64,000 bases of DNA from Eublepharis macularius (GCF_028583425.1 NC_072807.1:32927001-32991000); one strand, 5' to 3'; positions 46,601 to 50,945 are shown, numbered from the stretch's first letter. Numbers and translations: made by a program. The notes: a model not told the origin generated them from the sequence alone.

Positions 46601-46691
46601 GTTTTAAATTCAATGGGGTATTAATCCCAAAGAAACATTTGCAAATGAGCATAATATTTCCTTTCCTTTTGTTTTATTTTACAGATCTTGA
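9073..46691 (+). CDS. LOXL1: Lysyl oxidase homolog 1 (LOXL1), complete gene, 7 coding exons
   Basis: LOXL1 is a secreted copper amine oxidase that oxidises lysines in tropoelastin and collagen so that they cross-link. The coding exons are 9073-10264, 21646-21754, 26153-26290, 28408-28564, 41854-41949, 43930-44045 and 46685-46691. Every intron is GT-AG and all phases join, giving 1,815 nt and 604 residues. The lengths of exons 2-6 (109, 138, 157, 96, 116) match those I recall for the lysyl oxidase family. The protein has a signal peptide, a long Tyr/Gln/Pro-rich propeptide, and a catalytic domain from about residue 398. The copper site [13 protein letters not shown] is intact (His479, His481, His483 by alignment to LOX His292/294/296). 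Lys507 in EGHK and Tyr542 in GCYDTY correspond to LOX Lys320 and Tyr355, which form the lysyl tyrosylquinone cofactor. The protein ends ISQS. No defect is visible. The introns are swollen with repeats, and intron 4 holds a 10.9-kb hAT transposon. ZP3 converges from the right. Confidence 0.97.
11133..11385. mobile_element. TAGGGTTGCCA-type element copy
   Basis: The body 'gagatcagttcccctggag ... tggactctatggcattatac ... ccaggaatttcccaacttgg' ends 'ggctggcaacccta' at 11385. The left end is decayed ('ctgcccaccatcaag'). Confidence 0.75.
11386..11458 (+). repeat. Duplicated fragment of LOXL1 exon 1 inside intron 1
   Basis: This segment copies exon 1 sequence at about 9715-9795, with two substitutions and small gaps by my reading. 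It still translates in the same frame as [19 protein letters not shown], against [19 protein letters not shown] in exon 1. It begins at the base after the end of a TAGGGTTGCCA element. Its left edge has a cccag and its right edge a ccagGGTAAA, so it looks superficially like an exon. Splicing it at the cccag after exon 1 would bring in a TGA almost at once, so I do not call it coding. Confidence 0.85.
12089..12308. mobile_element. TAGGGTTGCCA-type element copy
   Basis: It starts 'tagggttgccaactccag' and ends 'gaggttggcaaccctac'. The flanking 8-mers CCCCCCTC and CACCTCTC match at six of eight positions. Confidence 0.8.
13248..13475 (-). repeat. 5S rRNA-derived SINE
   Basis: On the minus strand, 'cagatctcagaagctaagc' and 'agggttggccttggttagt' match the middle of 5S rRNA. 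The other end carries the family's 'gtggtggagagtgcccttg'. Confidence 0.8.
14527..14732. mobile_element. TAGGGTTGCCA-type element copy
   Basis: It starts 'agggctgtcagcttcagg' and ends 'cacccagccctac'. The body has 'ctggagatttgggagatgg' and 'tccaggggaactgatctct'. Confidence 0.7.
15324..15593. mobile_element. hAT-type palindromic MITE with exact target duplication
   Basis: The element begins CAGGGCTTTTTTTC and ends GAAAAAAAGCCCTG. It is a long palindrome ('ggagatcaaggggcggggcc' pairs with the left arm). The flanking 8-mers are both GCTGTCAG (15316-15323 and 15594-15601). CAGGG...CCCTG ends with 8-bp duplications are typical of hAT elements. It has no coding capacity. Confidence 0.92.
15719..15905. 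mobile_element. Palindromic MITE (TAGGGCTGTTTTCAC ends)
   Basis: The termini 'tagggctgttttcacattg' and 'cagcgtgaaaacagccta' are inverted repeats, and the palindrome continues inward ('cttaccggccacggaacat' against 'atgttccgtggccagtaag'). The flanking 8-mers are similar but not identical. The exact boundary is uncertain by one base. Confidence 0.8.
16075..16175. repeat. Relative of the 'pLTR-like' retroelement tail
   Basis: 'gaatccagtagcacctataag' and 'actaacaaaattagtgg' followed by 'gagccacagctcatttcttc' parallel the tail elements at 17536 and elsewhere. It is diverged. Confidence 0.55.
16646..16694. repeat. (TTTA)n microsatellite
   Basis: About a dozen uninterrupted TTTA units, followed by an A/T-rich stretch resembling a LINE or SINE tail. 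Confidence 0.95.
17536..17755. mobile_element. Inverted 'AGTCTTAAAGGTGCTACTGG' retroelement tail, copy
   Basis: The left arm has 'gagttagccatgttagtctg' and 'agtccagtagcaccttta'. The right arm has the reverse complement, 'gttagtcttaaaggtac'. 'cttcgtcagatgcctctga' lies at the centre. Other copies: 20776, 22035, 48894, 51815, 55286, 57338. The truncated copy at 55286 has a 12-bp target duplication, which points to a retroelement (perhaps Penelope-related). Confidence 0.75.
18040..18420. mobile_element. Variant retroelement tail split by a 5S SINE
   Basis: 'ctggaaatctagttgatctt' and 'aaggtgctgctggaccc' belong to a second subfamily of the tail element. A 5S SINE (18159-18375) interrupts it: 'ggaaatct' before and 'ggaaattt' after look like its target duplication. 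Confidence 0.6.
18159..18375 (-). repeat. 5S rRNA-derived SINE
   Basis: It shows the same 5S-like core on the minus strand ('gaagctaagcagggttggc', 'ttggttagtaattgg'). A 14-bp 'aggtcagggccccc' unit is tandemly doubled at its right end. Confidence 0.8.
19268..19400. mobile_element. TAGGGTTGCCA-type element, truncated copy
   Basis: 'aaggttgccaacctccagg ... gatcagttcccatggagaaag ... ttatggcacctagggttg' is the left half of a copy running into the start of another. Confidence 0.65.
19625..19835. repeat. Variant retroelement tail (inverted)
   Basis: 'gggtccagtagcagctta' at the left and 'taagctgctactggtcctg' at the right are inverted. Between them are 'gagctttcgagagtc' and 'gaagggagcgcggac'. Confidence 0.65.
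19899..20098. mobile_element. TAGGGTTGCCA-type element copy
   Basis: It starts 'tagggttgccagcctccag' and ends near 'cctggacctggcaacctgac'. A second truncated copy follows at 20120-20240. Confidence 0.75.
20120..20240. mobile_element. TAGGGTTGCCA-type element, partial copy
   Basis: 'gctcctgctggcaacccta' plus 'ccaaactccgcccttccaag' and 'ctaggaatttccttccc' are family pieces in a rearranged order. Confidence 0.55.
20392..20453 (-). repeat. tRNA-derived SINE head fragment
   Basis: Read on the minus strand, 'cagtgtggtgtagcagttag' and 'agtgttagtctcacatcgg' give the tRNA-like head of the family at 3706. Confidence 0.6.
20776..20985. mobile_element. Inverted retroelement tail, copy
   Basis: The left arm 'gcagtagcaccttcaagac' pairs with the right arm 'agtcttaaaggtgctactgg'. 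The right end runs on into 'cagactaacacggctaactc'. Confidence 0.75.
21187..21360. mobile_element. TAGGGTTGCCA-type element, degenerate copy
   Basis: 'acggttgccaaccctggg ... gatagagtccaccctccag ... ttgtaatttcgggagaac' matches the family. Confidence 0.6.
21420..21599. mobile_element. TAGGGTTGCCA-type element just upstream of LOXL1 exon 2
   Basis: It starts 'caggctgccaactctagc' and ends 'aatttggcaaccctagc'. It lies less than 50 bp from the exon 2 acceptor, so it occupies the usual branch-point neighbourhood. Confidence 0.75.
21646..21754 (+). CDS. LOXL1: LOXL1 coding exon 2
   Basis: It encodes the start of the catalytic domain, [19 protein letters not shown], then [15 protein letters not shown]. 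It is 109 nt, acceptor ccag and donor GTAGGT. The first two bases complete the split glycine codon from exon 1, and the last two (AG) start the serine finished by exon 3. Confidence 0.96.
22035..22440. mobile_element. Long inverted retroelement tail with an inner palindrome
   Basis: The outer arms are 'agtccagtagcacctttaag' and its complement near 22400. Inside, 'acagaagaggaggagggagag' and 'aggggacatatatcagaagg' are mirrored at 22270-22340, making a second inverted repeat of about 90 bp per arm. A shorter relative with the same inner sequence begins at 51815. Confidence 0.75.
22548..22665 (-). repeat. tRNA SINE tail fragment (GAGAGCCAGTTTGGTG family)
   Basis: A (TAA)n run followed by 'acttaatgcccactcagagc' and 'gtttacaaagtatgctatta', the 3' part of the family on the minus strand. 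Confidence 0.75.
23320..23660. mobile_element. TAGGGTTGCCA-type element split by a small palindrome
   Basis: The left part 'agagttgccaactccagc' ends near 23420, and the right part resumes at about 23588 ('agattggcaaccctag'). Between them is 'tgatgtcacttccgggaag' with its inverted half 'tgacatcatcatgcagg'. Confidence 0.6.
23700..23957 (-). repeat. tRNA-derived SINE, full copy
   Basis: On the minus strand it begins 'gagagccagtttggtgtag', has 'ctgggtttgattctccatt' as the B-box region, and ends with an ATTATT-rich tail. Confidence 0.85.
23960..24140. repeat. Variant retroelement tail (inverted)
   Basis: 'atccagtagcactttaaag' and 'ctttaaggaactactggcc' are the two arms, with 'gaagggagctatgactctcg' near the centre. 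Confidence 0.65.
24140..24225. mobile_element. TAGGGTTGCCA-type element fragment
   Basis: 'gagaactgacctcgatagcc ... cacctggaggctggtgaccc' is the right part of a copy. Confidence 0.6.
25130..25553. mobile_element. Non-autonomous hAT element, copy A, exact target duplication
   Basis: It begins CAGGGCTCATTTCGAG and ends CTACGAAATGACCCCTG. The flanking 8-mers are both TGCAAAAC (25122-25129 and 25554-25561). It has no open frame. The interior has 'ttttgggcccatttcggcc' repeats and 'atgctaataagttatgcta'. A sister copy is at 48160-48584. Confidence 0.92.
26153..26290 (+). CDS. LOXL1: LOXL1 coding exon 3: copper-site exon, first half
   Basis: It encodes [19 protein letters not shown], then [17 protein letters not shown] and TWEWHSCH. 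It is 138 nt with donor GTGAGT. The final CA is completed to Gln by exon 4, continuing into HYHSM. His476 and His479 by my numbering lie in this exon. Confidence 0.97.
26330..26432 (+). repeat. tRNA-derived SINE fragment
   Basis: 'taagatatgggagccccag' and 'gttcgaatccccactctgc' with 'gaaaacttgctggatgccc' match the middle of the family at 3706. Confidence 0.65.
26566..27266. mobile_element. Element with inverted repeats of about 93 bp, split by a SINE
   Basis: 'agtctagcaaaaacaatacc' at 26566 is the exact reverse complement of the right end at 27266. The match continues for about 93 bp ('tatcaaggtctataataaag') with few differences. A perfect 17-bp direct repeat, TTATGGCCCCTGCCAGC, lies at 26521-26537 and 27267-27283. 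A SINE sits in its loop. I cannot assign it to a family. Confidence 0.75.
26720..27020 (-). repeat. Sauria-type tRNA SINE with target duplication
   Basis: Read on the minus strand, the tRNA-like head includes 'gttcgatcctggccg', followed by the body 'caaggttgactcagcc' and the tail 'gggaactacctttacc'. It is flanked by ACTTGGAGTGTACAT and ACTTGGAGTGTATAT (14 of 15 matching). The head and BovB-like tail are what I recall of Sauria SINEs. The family name is an inference; the SINE status is secure. Confidence 0.8.
28408..28564 (+). CDS. LOXL1: LOXL1 coding exon 4: copper site and cofactor lysine
   Basis: It encodes [19 protein letters not shown], then [19 protein letters not shown] and [14 protein letters not shown]. 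It holds copper ligands His481 and His483 and the cofactor lysine Lys507 (EGHK). It is 157 nt and ends in phase 0 with donor GTGAGG. Confidence 0.97.
28978..29159. mobile_element. TAGGGTTGCCA-type element copy
   Basis: It starts 'taggctgcctactccag' and ends 'ggaaattggcaacctta'. Confidence 0.75.
30030..30074. mobile_element. Left stub of the foldback element split by the hAT insertion
   Basis: 'tctacatgagacgcctcag' and 'tgcgtattcgtcaaggg' align to the left arm of the foldback element (copy at 3123). The element resumes at 40998 after the transposon with 'acacaatgttagccaggaag'. Confidence 0.65.
30067..30074. repeat. Left 8-bp target duplication of the hAT element
   Basis: GTAGGGAG, identical to 40998-41005. 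Confidence 0.95.
30075..30235. promoter_or_regulatory. Left subterminal motif cluster of the hAT element
   Basis: This block contains repeated TTTCGG, ATTCGG and the inverse CCGAAA/CCCGAAAC. Many hAT transposases bind short subterminal repeats of this kind. The mirrored cluster is at 40815-40997. Confidence 0.75.
30505..30832. repeat. Tandem repeat of about 176 bp inside the hAT element
   Basis: The unit holds 'ccaggggtggcattttgcatg', 'cccttctcccacccctcctc' and 'caaggctcagcctgctccc'. It occurs about twice here with a period near 176 bp, and again, diverged, at 31505-31745. Confidence 0.85.
30818..31508. repeat. Internal duplication of the hAT element, copy 1
   Basis: The right part, from 'ggctggccagcctgccccatt' to 'gaaccactgcaac', is almost identical to 34160-34531. 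The left part aligns more loosely. The offset is 3,026 bp at the shared poly(A) signal. Confidence 0.85.
31840..32165. repeat. Unassigned repeat inside the hAT element
   Basis: 'ccgtgatgtcactgatgtc' and 'gatcacatcacttcctag' resemble stretches near 19500, 23460 and 27870. They may be remnants of one family that I cannot name. Confidence 0.4.
32500..32965. repeat. Decayed tRNA SINE traces inside the hAT element
   Basis: 'ctgtagtgcaatggctagag' and 'gttggtctagaatctggc' look like a SINE head. 'gtaaaccactctaggttccc' with 'gggcataagataaac' looks like a SINE tail. 32965-33700 shows nothing further. Confidence 0.5.
33705..33904. mobile_element. TAGGGTTGCCA-type element nested in the hAT element
   Basis: 'gggtggcaaactctggcc' to 'ggagtttggcagcccta' is a diverged copy. 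It is older than, or independent of, the latest hAT jump. Confidence 0.65.
34012..34531. repeat. Internal duplication of the hAT element, copy 2
   Basis: It pairs with 30818-31508. The rightmost 370 bp are almost identical. This copy is the one next to the transposase gene. Confidence 0.85.
34256..34261 (-). terminator. Candidate poly(A) signal for the transposase transcript
   Basis: AATAAA on the minus strand, about 1.05 kb past the transposase stop. The duplicate copy has the same signal at 31230-31235. Confidence 0.5.
34785..34945. repeat. Tandem repeat of about 69 bp with poly-T runs
   Basis: 'catgaacattcaatcaactt' and 'aaaaaacataatcacaacat' plus T tracts are repeated twice, with a partial third unit. 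Confidence 0.85.
35310..38069 (-). CDS. hAT-family transposase with BED zinc finger, intact frame
   Basis: The 919-residue frame is uninterrupted. Residues 1-225 are a low-complexity, Pro/Arg/Glu-rich N-terminal region. A BED finger at about 231-280 shows IWKHF, CLHC and the MRYHMKRHH histidines. The RNase H-like core has FTSDIWT (Asp420), then VTDGGKN (Asp512) and [10 protein letters not shown]. The C-terminal dimerisation block at about 840-905 reads [18 protein letters not shown] (glutamates near 872-874 where the third catalytic acid is expected), and [11 protein letters not shown]. These are hAT hallmarks. The enzyme would cut at the element's ends and insert it with 8-bp duplications. 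The start may be Met1 or Met8; both lie before any domain. The gene is far richer in CpG than its surroundings, so it has had little time to decay. A domesticated ZBED-type host gene is less likely, because the frame lies within intact inverted repeats. Confidence 0.93.
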   Translation of the reverse strand: MNLGGESMSERKAERGPGGKAREKSRGEEGRGRGTAAAAPPSERRRPSPALLPFTSLASGDRKRVRKTLFPEAAAGGPPPTRVREAGAGTGQGPAAEAPPPPVVASQLLEEGQHVVSPGMGAEHMTFPALPLTPGTRRMLEELPVRPPLGRSTPVSSEASSRPLAAVQEERTREEEAETVVEEPTSLPLQPRPSPPARPRVGHGVSGQSTSQEVPQGGPERASPGKRGMPFSSEIWKHFQATEDPRAALCLHCRQRVSRGKDVWHLSTSGMRYHMKRHHQAVLLREEGSSGAARPPASQKEAGSSGALPPRVPAGKGCQASLPEMLGMQGASVPREGIRRASRRITRHIVNMIAVDGQPYSVVEDFGFSGLLQDCFPWYAVPARTSLSRSVVPSFYRAARDHVKAQLSRVAGRTVHFTSDIWTCPSVQQAYLSLTAHWWEPESVLGGGRGEVPSTARQGRMRDRQAGYCKALLHAEVLDVSHTAENIAATLRRQLDEWIGQGPATVGCMVTDGGKNMRAAAHLVSRESVYCAAHKLHLVVRDALGLGSSKEPVDTRTRELQLLVQKCRRLTGHFSRSVKATHELRQTQVRTGVPEHALITDVSTRWNSTCAMLERLVEQQAALHAWLSEHRGASQVGEFNREDWLTITQTVEVLKPFKDFTVAVSSDTATLGLVIPLVHTLQRNLATLADRVAPRADLVPAVRALVRRLQQGIAARLTPLTKEESYMLATMCDPRIKGTFAERDGNLTQARDGLCSWVRRRQAKRGRLSTGGTQEGPCRAGPSDAPSAQAPPEATTGVPMEMEMLRWALVPSGVVRTVREDPAEAMVRDYLAEPCESLSTDPLSYWARKESVWPDLSLEAQRLLSCPPTSVESERVFSHAGDIVGPHRTRLLPWRVEQLTFLKVNSRLFDFSGLDFQSD
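38070..39350 (-). promoter_or_regulatory. Upstream region of the transposase gene
   Basis: This is non-coding sequence inside the element that should hold the promoter and 5' leader of the minus-strand transposase. It contains an (AT)n run at 38417-38440. No specific promoter motif is certain. Confidence 0.4.
39360..40180. repeat. Irregular tandem repeats (172 and 293 bp) in the hAT element
   Basis: 'ggctggcacagttgatcagg' and 'acggagcctgttgggaatcc' occur three times, starting near 39428, 39607 and 39900. The last two copies lie in near-identical blocks with a period of 293 bp; the first spacing is about 172 bp. Confidence 0.9.
40815..40997. promoter_or_regulatory. Right subterminal motif cluster of the hAT element
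   Basis: This block has three copies of the palindrome CGAAACGTTTCG and many TTTCGGCATTC units, mirroring the left end. Confidence 0.8.
40998..41005. repeat. Right 8-bp target duplication of the hAT element
   Basis: GTAGGGAG, identical to 30067-30074. Confidence 0.95.
40998..41160. mobile_element. Right part of the foldback element split by the hAT insertion
   Basis: 'acacaatgttagccaggaag' and 'cctcagagagtttgttaat' align with the copy at 3160-3260. Traces of the far arm may lie near 41285-41370. Confidence 0.7.
41390..41690 (+). mobile_element. CR1-like LINE 3' region
   Basis: 'gggagttagacagattcatgg', 'gttcatgttcagaagcag' and 'gtgctggactagatgggcc' match the end of a widespread reptile LINE in this orientation. 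The opposite orientation is seen at 49830-50110 and 53840-54180. Confidence 0.65.
41854..41949 (+). CDS. LOXL1: LOXL1 coding exon 5: cofactor tyrosine exon
   Basis: It encodes [18 protein letters not shown], then [14 protein letters not shown]. It is 96 nt, phase 0 on both sides, donor GTCGGT. Tyr542 (GCYDTY) corresponds to LOX Tyr355, the residue that becomes the quinone cofactor. Confidence 0.97.
42312..42752. mobile_element. Inverted-repeat element (GACGAAGCTGAAGTTGG ends)
   Basis: 'cgaagctgaagttggttcc' at the left returns as its complement near 42745 ('aactaacttcagcttcg'). 'gttcctatttctttattc' mirrors 'gaataagaaactaggaac'. The arms are about 75 bp. Confidence 0.75.
42888..43429. mobile_element. 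Non-autonomous hAT-type element with target duplication
   Basis: It begins CAGGGCCGGATCTAGG and ends CTCAATCCGACCCTG, imperfect inverted repeats. The flanks CTGAGCTT and CTGAGCTG match at seven of eight positions. It is very GC-rich with no gene. Confidence 0.88.
43446..43605. mobile_element. Hairpin MITE
   Basis: 'ggctgattgagtaaaaatc' and 'agtttttactcaatcggcc' pair across a short loop, and outer parts ('cattacagacatcattcc', 'gtgtctggaataatgtaat') also pair. Confidence 0.75.
43780..43855 (-). repeat. tRNA-derived SINE fragment
   Basis: The minus strand reads 'gtgtcagactaggccttgg' and 'aaccagggttcagttcccc', a SINE head with B box. Confidence 0.5.
43930..44045 (+). CDS. LOXL1: LOXL1 coding exon 6
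   Basis: It encodes [18 protein letters not shown], then [20 protein letters not shown] and the first two bases of the Gln codon. It is 116 nt with donor GTAAGT. Reading straight through would give an in-frame TAA right at the junction, but the consensus donor and the matching exon 7 show it is spliced out. Confidence 0.97.
44690..44770. mobile_element. TAGGGTTGCCA-type element fragment
   Basis: 'ctccccaaactccaccctcc' and 'gccccaaatctcccagcat' are family pieces. Confidence 0.55.
45002..45230. mobile_element. TAGGGTTGCCA-type element with exact target duplication
   Basis: It starts 'tagcattgccagcctccag' and ends 'gagctggcaaccctc'. Both flanks are CCAGAGAG (44994-45001 and 45231-45238). The exact 8-bp duplication fits a hAT-mobilised family. 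Confidence 0.9.
46287..46400. mobile_element. TAGGGTTGCCA-type element, partial
   Basis: 'tagttgccaactccaggttg' through 'ccaaagcagccattttctcc' is the left half of a copy. Confidence 0.65.
46685..46691 (+). CDS. LOXL1: LOXL1 coding exon 7, terminal 7 nt
   Basis: Acceptor ttttattttacag is followed by A TCT TGA. The A completes CAA (Gln), then Ser and stop, giving ...KISQS. A tiny coding tail in the last exon is also how LOX-family genes end as I recall them. The 3' UTR follows. I find no AATAAA in the next several hundred bases, only weaker variants such as TATAAA near 46890. Confidence 0.92.
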
Positions 46692-47480
46692 TTCCAACTA
46701 GGTTGATATGAGGGCAACCAGCCCCACCAACCCACCCCCCCATCCCGGCCCCACAAATCCCAAACTATTTCAAGCTGGCAGGATATGGAGAAGAAATTAT
46801 TTCCCAGCATCCCACCTCAACAAGAGATGAAAGTCATGACTTCCGTTTGAAAACACAAGTTGAATAAGAGTTGTCACTTTAAATACTTTTATAAATACTT
46901 TGTCTTTAATCTCGCTTTGTCTTTAATCTTGGTTTCCTTCTCAAGTGGAAATTGTGACCAAAAAATTAAGAGCTTCACAAACACAGACATCACAATTCTT
47001 GTTACTCTCAAATACTTTGATGCTGAGATCTAAGACACCAGTTTGCGTTGCTGAGGCGACTCTAAGCAACGTAATCTTCATATTCTATGAAGTTTTCACA
47101 GACATCACAGTTCTAACCACTTCCAAATACTTTTGGAAGTTTTGGAGATCTGCAGAGATCTCGGGTGCCATTTTGGGTTGCCAAGGCAACTCCAAGCAAT
47201 GTTATATTCATAGTCTACCCTTTGGGGTTAGAAGGAAGTTCTCTTTTGAGCAGTGGGGGGCAAGGAGAGAAAGAGCAGAGGGAAGGTCAAGAAGATGGAC
47301 AGCTGGGTGGACACAGAGGAGAAGAGGGGTGGGAGACAGAGTTGAGCTGAGGAAAGGGGGAACAAGAGGCTGATGGGGGAGGGGCTTCCTTACACGTCCC
47401 CCTTGTTCCTTCTAACAGAAAACTGGATGAAGTGGTTATCGGTAGAACAGGACTACTGACAAAGGTGTCTCTGCGAACCC
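46692..47480 (+). other. LOXL1 3' UTR and downstream, with a diverged tandem duplication
   Basis: The 3' UTR end cannot be fixed. At 46982-47215 a unit of about 115 bp starting 'cacagacatcac' is repeated, with 'tttgcgttgctgaggcgact' in one copy and 'tttgggttgccaaggcaact' in the other. Confidence 0.5.
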
Positions 47481-47487
47481 AAGGGAC

Positions 47488-47872
47488 ATACAGCCAAACT
47501 ACAAGAGACAAATTACACGAGGATGAACGCGTGAAGGAAGCCGCAATGTTAGCTGGGAAGCTGAGTTTTAAAAGAGATCGGAAAACTTTGTCAATTTCCC
47601 CTCTCTACAGAGCCAGGGAGATGGCTGCTTAGAGGGTTTGTTACTTTCCTCTACACTTCCCAAAGGCTCTGTCAGTTTCACCTCCCCTTCTAGGAGGTGA
47701 AGAGGAAATTAACAAACCTTCTGAGCAAGGATCTTCCCTGGCTCTGGAGAGAGGGGAAATTGACAAAGCCTTCCGATCTCTTAAAACTCAACTCCCTGGC
47801 TAACATTGCGAGTCCAGTCACATGCTCCTCCTCGTGTCAATCGTCTCTTGTAGCTTGGCTCTAAGTGAATAT
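47488..47872. mobile_element. Foldback element, copy 2
   Basis: The left arm 'aactacaagagacaaattac' mirrors the right arm 'cgtctcttgtagcttgg'. 'tcaatttcccctctctacag' mirrors 'gagaggggaaattgacaaag'. Confidence 0.8.
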
Positions 47873-47917
47873 GCAGGAAAATATCAACTAGAAAATAATG
47901 AAAAAAGTGAGGAAATG

Positions 47918-48140
47918 TAATAATAACTGCACTTATATACCACCCTTCTAGACAGATTAATGCCTCACCCGGAGCAGTGAACAAGTTAGTATCATTAATA
48001 TCCTCATAATACAGCTGGAGCTAAGAGGAGCAGCTGACCCAAGGCCACCTACTGAGCTCATGGCAGGAGTGGGATTCAAACCAGTAGAGTGCTGATTTGT
48101 GGCTGAACTATTTAACTACTGTGCTACAGCAGCTCTCTGT
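47918..48140 (-). repeat. tRNA-derived SINE
   Basis: The minus-strand head 'gctgctgtagcacagtag' and 'tggtttgaatcccactcctg' B-box region are followed by the family tail 'gggtggtatataagtgcag'. Confidence 0.7.
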
Positions 48141-48159
48141 GTGTTCCTTTATTAAGTAG

Positions 48160-48584
48160 CAGGGCTCATTTTGAGGGGGAACGCGCAGGAACGCAGTTCC
48201 GGTAGTTCCCCAAAGAGGTCACATATCAGGTGGCCCCGCCCACCTGACTCTCGGCCGTTTTGGGCCCGTTTTGGCCTGGATTGAGGCCGAAACGGCCCGG
48301 ATCAGGCCTCTGATGGGTGGTGGATCACTCTCCCACTTATCAGTGGCCCAATCCTGACCATTTTCAGCCCCTTTTTGCCATTTTGGGCCTAATTTCAGCC
48401 CTGAATGGCCAGGATTGGGTCCAAAACAGCCAGGATAGGTGATGTCAGGGGGTGTGGCATATGCAAATCAGTCATGCTAATGACATTTCCAGTGATGTCA
48501 AGGGGCGTGGCATATGCTAATGAGATGTGCTAATGAGTTATGCTAATGAGTTCCTCCAGCTCTTTTTCTACGAAATGACCCCTG
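48160..48584. mobile_element. Non-autonomous hAT element, copy B
   Basis: It begins CAGGGCTCATTTTGAGG and ends CTACGAAATGACCCCTG. The flanks TTAAGTAG and TTAAATAG match at seven of eight. It is a sister of 25130-25553 and of almost equal length. Confidence 0.92.
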
Positions 48585-48893
48585 TTAAATAGAAATGCTT
48601 AATTGCTCCTGGAATTGCTCCTGGGTCTTTTTGTGCATGGAGCATGTGCCGTTCTGCTGAGCCACGGCCCCTTCTCAAACAGCAATCCAACAAGGGTGTA
48701 TGCCAAAACTCTATGTCTAATTTTCATGAATCAGTGGTCTATTTTATAAGGAAGAACTGGGTCAGCTTTCACATAACTGGAAATGCTGTAATTTATTTTA
48801 ACTGTAAATGGAAGGTATTTCCCCCCTCAATATTGGGCAGGCAGCAGTAAATAGCTAATCCCCGAGGACTGGCAAAGGAAACCAGCAAACGAC

Positions 48894-49122
48894 GTAGATC
48901 CAGAGAAGTTCGCCATGTTAGTCTGTGGTTGCCAAATAGTAAAGAGTCCAGTAGCACCTTGAAGACTAACCAATTTTATTGTAGCTTAAGCTTTTGAGAA
49001 TCACAGCTCTCTTCATCAGATGCATCAGATGCATCTGATGAAGAGGGCTGTGGTTTTTAAAAGCTTATGCTACAATAAACTTGGTTAGTCTTTAAGGTGC
49101 TACTGGACTCCTTACTATTCAG
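48894..49122. mobile_element. Inverted retroelement tail, copy
   Basis: The arms 'agtccagtagcaccttgaag' and 'gtctttaaggtgctactgg' surround a doubled 'catcagatgcatcagatgc'. Confidence 0.75.
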
Positions 49123-49830
49123 CAAAACACAGAAGGTGAAAAGGATCCATTTTGATTACACTGTTTTGAAGGCTGCTGCCATCCCACCCGTTCTGCCCCA
49201 CCTTGCCCCCTGGTTGTGTAGCAATCCAATAAGAAGAGCAAGGAACACACACTGCTTGCAATGATGTTCCATGCATGAATAAAGAAGCTCATTAGAACCC
49301 AACCAAACAGCATTCATTACACAGGCTTGGACCACATCTGAACTGGATGGACTGACGGCAACTTCACTATCGCTGAAACCAGGCACCCTCTTTTATCAAC
49401 AGAAGGTGTGCTAACTGCAGCGACTGCTTTCCCTGTTTCATAGCCATGAGAGGTCTACAATCGCCACGCTAGGATACCCTTGCTTAACCCAGCCTGGAGA
49501 CAGCATCTTCAAGGCACCTTCTGTTCTGCAAAGACCCCAGACGGAGAAAGGGATCCCAGCCTCACCAGGCCTTGTTCCCAAGATTAGGCAGTAATCCTGA
49601 TGCATCGAGAGCAGCCAAGTTCCCAAGCTTCTGGGCCTGGGAAAGCAGGTCAGGGCAGAGACAGCCAGGAATGAACAGAATGTGGGGGCCAATTCAACAC
49701 ATTCCCTTTGGAGTTAACCCTTCGATAGCCATGGCAAAGGACATCAACCAGACATTTTTTCCCCCCAACAAGGATGCAAGATCAGCCTTGATGGATCATT
49801 AGACCAAGCCAGCATCCCAGTTCCTCAGAT
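49123..49830. other. Unassigned intergenic sequence
   Basis: No gene or clear repeat. Confidence 0.45.
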
Positions 49831-50110
49831 GTTCTAGAAAGGTGCAGGAAGAGGCACAGAAGTCAATGCCTCCCCCCTCAAACTGAACATTCAAGGGTAC
49901 ACTGCCTCCAAACATGGAGGTTCCATTTCACCATTCTTGCTAACAGGCATTGGCCTGTTGTTTAACACCCTGTTAAAGCCAGAAGCTATGAGTTCCATAG
50001 GCTTGTGGAGAAGAAAAACTTTTTGACCATCCTGAATTTACTACCCATTCAGTTCTTTGGCTGCCAGCAAGTTCTAGGATTTTGAAGGGGTTCACTCTCT
50101 CCGAATACAG
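49831..50110 (-). mobile_element. CR1-like LINE 3' region
   Basis: 'acactgcctccaaacatgg', 'aggttccatttcaccattc' and 'gttgtttaacaccctgttaaag' are the reverse complement of the LINE end seen at 41390. Confidence 0.6.
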
Positions 50111-50524
50111 AGGGTGCATTTATTTTATGCTAGAATATAATTTCCCCCATAGCTGGACATGAACATGTAAAGCTTTAAGGAGAACTGAGTAGAGAAAGAC
50201 AGTTCTCTGTTAACTGAACTGCACCTATTTCACCGAATCATTTTTATATCACTTCACAGGTGAGGTTCCTGAAGGAACATATACATGAAAATACATGATA
50301 GCTGTTACAAAAACAGTCAAAATCAAATCCCATAGGAATAATAAACAGCCAGACAATAAAAAGAGTTTGTAAACACAACACAGCCAATAAAATCACTGAT
50401 GTTAAACATAACCAAGCTACAACAAAACACATTGTTCTCAGTCATTCCAAAGGCAATTTCTTCAGACAGATTCCCCACCTAAGTCAAAGGGTAAGCTACA
50501 ATATAGCTTGATTTCATGTTAAAA

Positions 50525-50612
50525 CAAAAGTCCAATGACACCTTAGAGACTAAACATTTATTCCAGTATAAGCTTTCAGGAGTGCAGTCACTTCCTCAGA
50601 CACAAGAAAGGA
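50525..50612. repeat. Retroelement tail relative
   Basis: 'agtccaatgacaccttagag' and 'actaaacatttattccagt' are a diverged half of the inverted tail family. Confidence 0.5.
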
Positions 50613-50687
50613 AAGGAAATCATTTACCTTGTTTTAAGAAAGTTGCAGAAGGGGAAGAAGTTTAGCAAAGAAAGGCCTAGAAATAAA

Positions 50688-50945
50688 AACAACAACTACT
50701 ACAACATTCAATTTATATACTGCCCTTCAGGATGACTTAACACCCACTCTGCGCGGTTTACAAAGTATGCTATTATCCTCACCACAACAAAAGACCCTGT
50801 GAGGTGGGTGGGGCTGAGAGAGCTCTAGAGAGCTGTGATTGACCCAAGGTCACCCAGCTGGCTTCAAGTGGAGGAGTGGGGGATCAAACCCAGTTCCCCA
50901 GATTAGAGTCCTGTGCTCTTAACCACTACACCAAACTGGCTCTCA
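50688..50945 (-). repeat. tRNA-derived SINE, full copy
   Basis: The minus-strand head 'gagagccagtttggtgtag' runs to the 'gggcagtatataaattg' tail, with (TTG)-like units beyond. Confidence 0.85.

Larger units (their letters stand above)
44046..46684 (+). other. LOXL1: LOXL1 intron 6
   Basis: Donor GTAAGT, acceptor tgttttattttacag. It holds a decayed hairpin MITE near 44180, TAGGGTTGCCA copies at 44690, 45002 and 46287, and otherwise unassigned sequence (44270-44690, 45240-46285). Confidence 0.9.
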
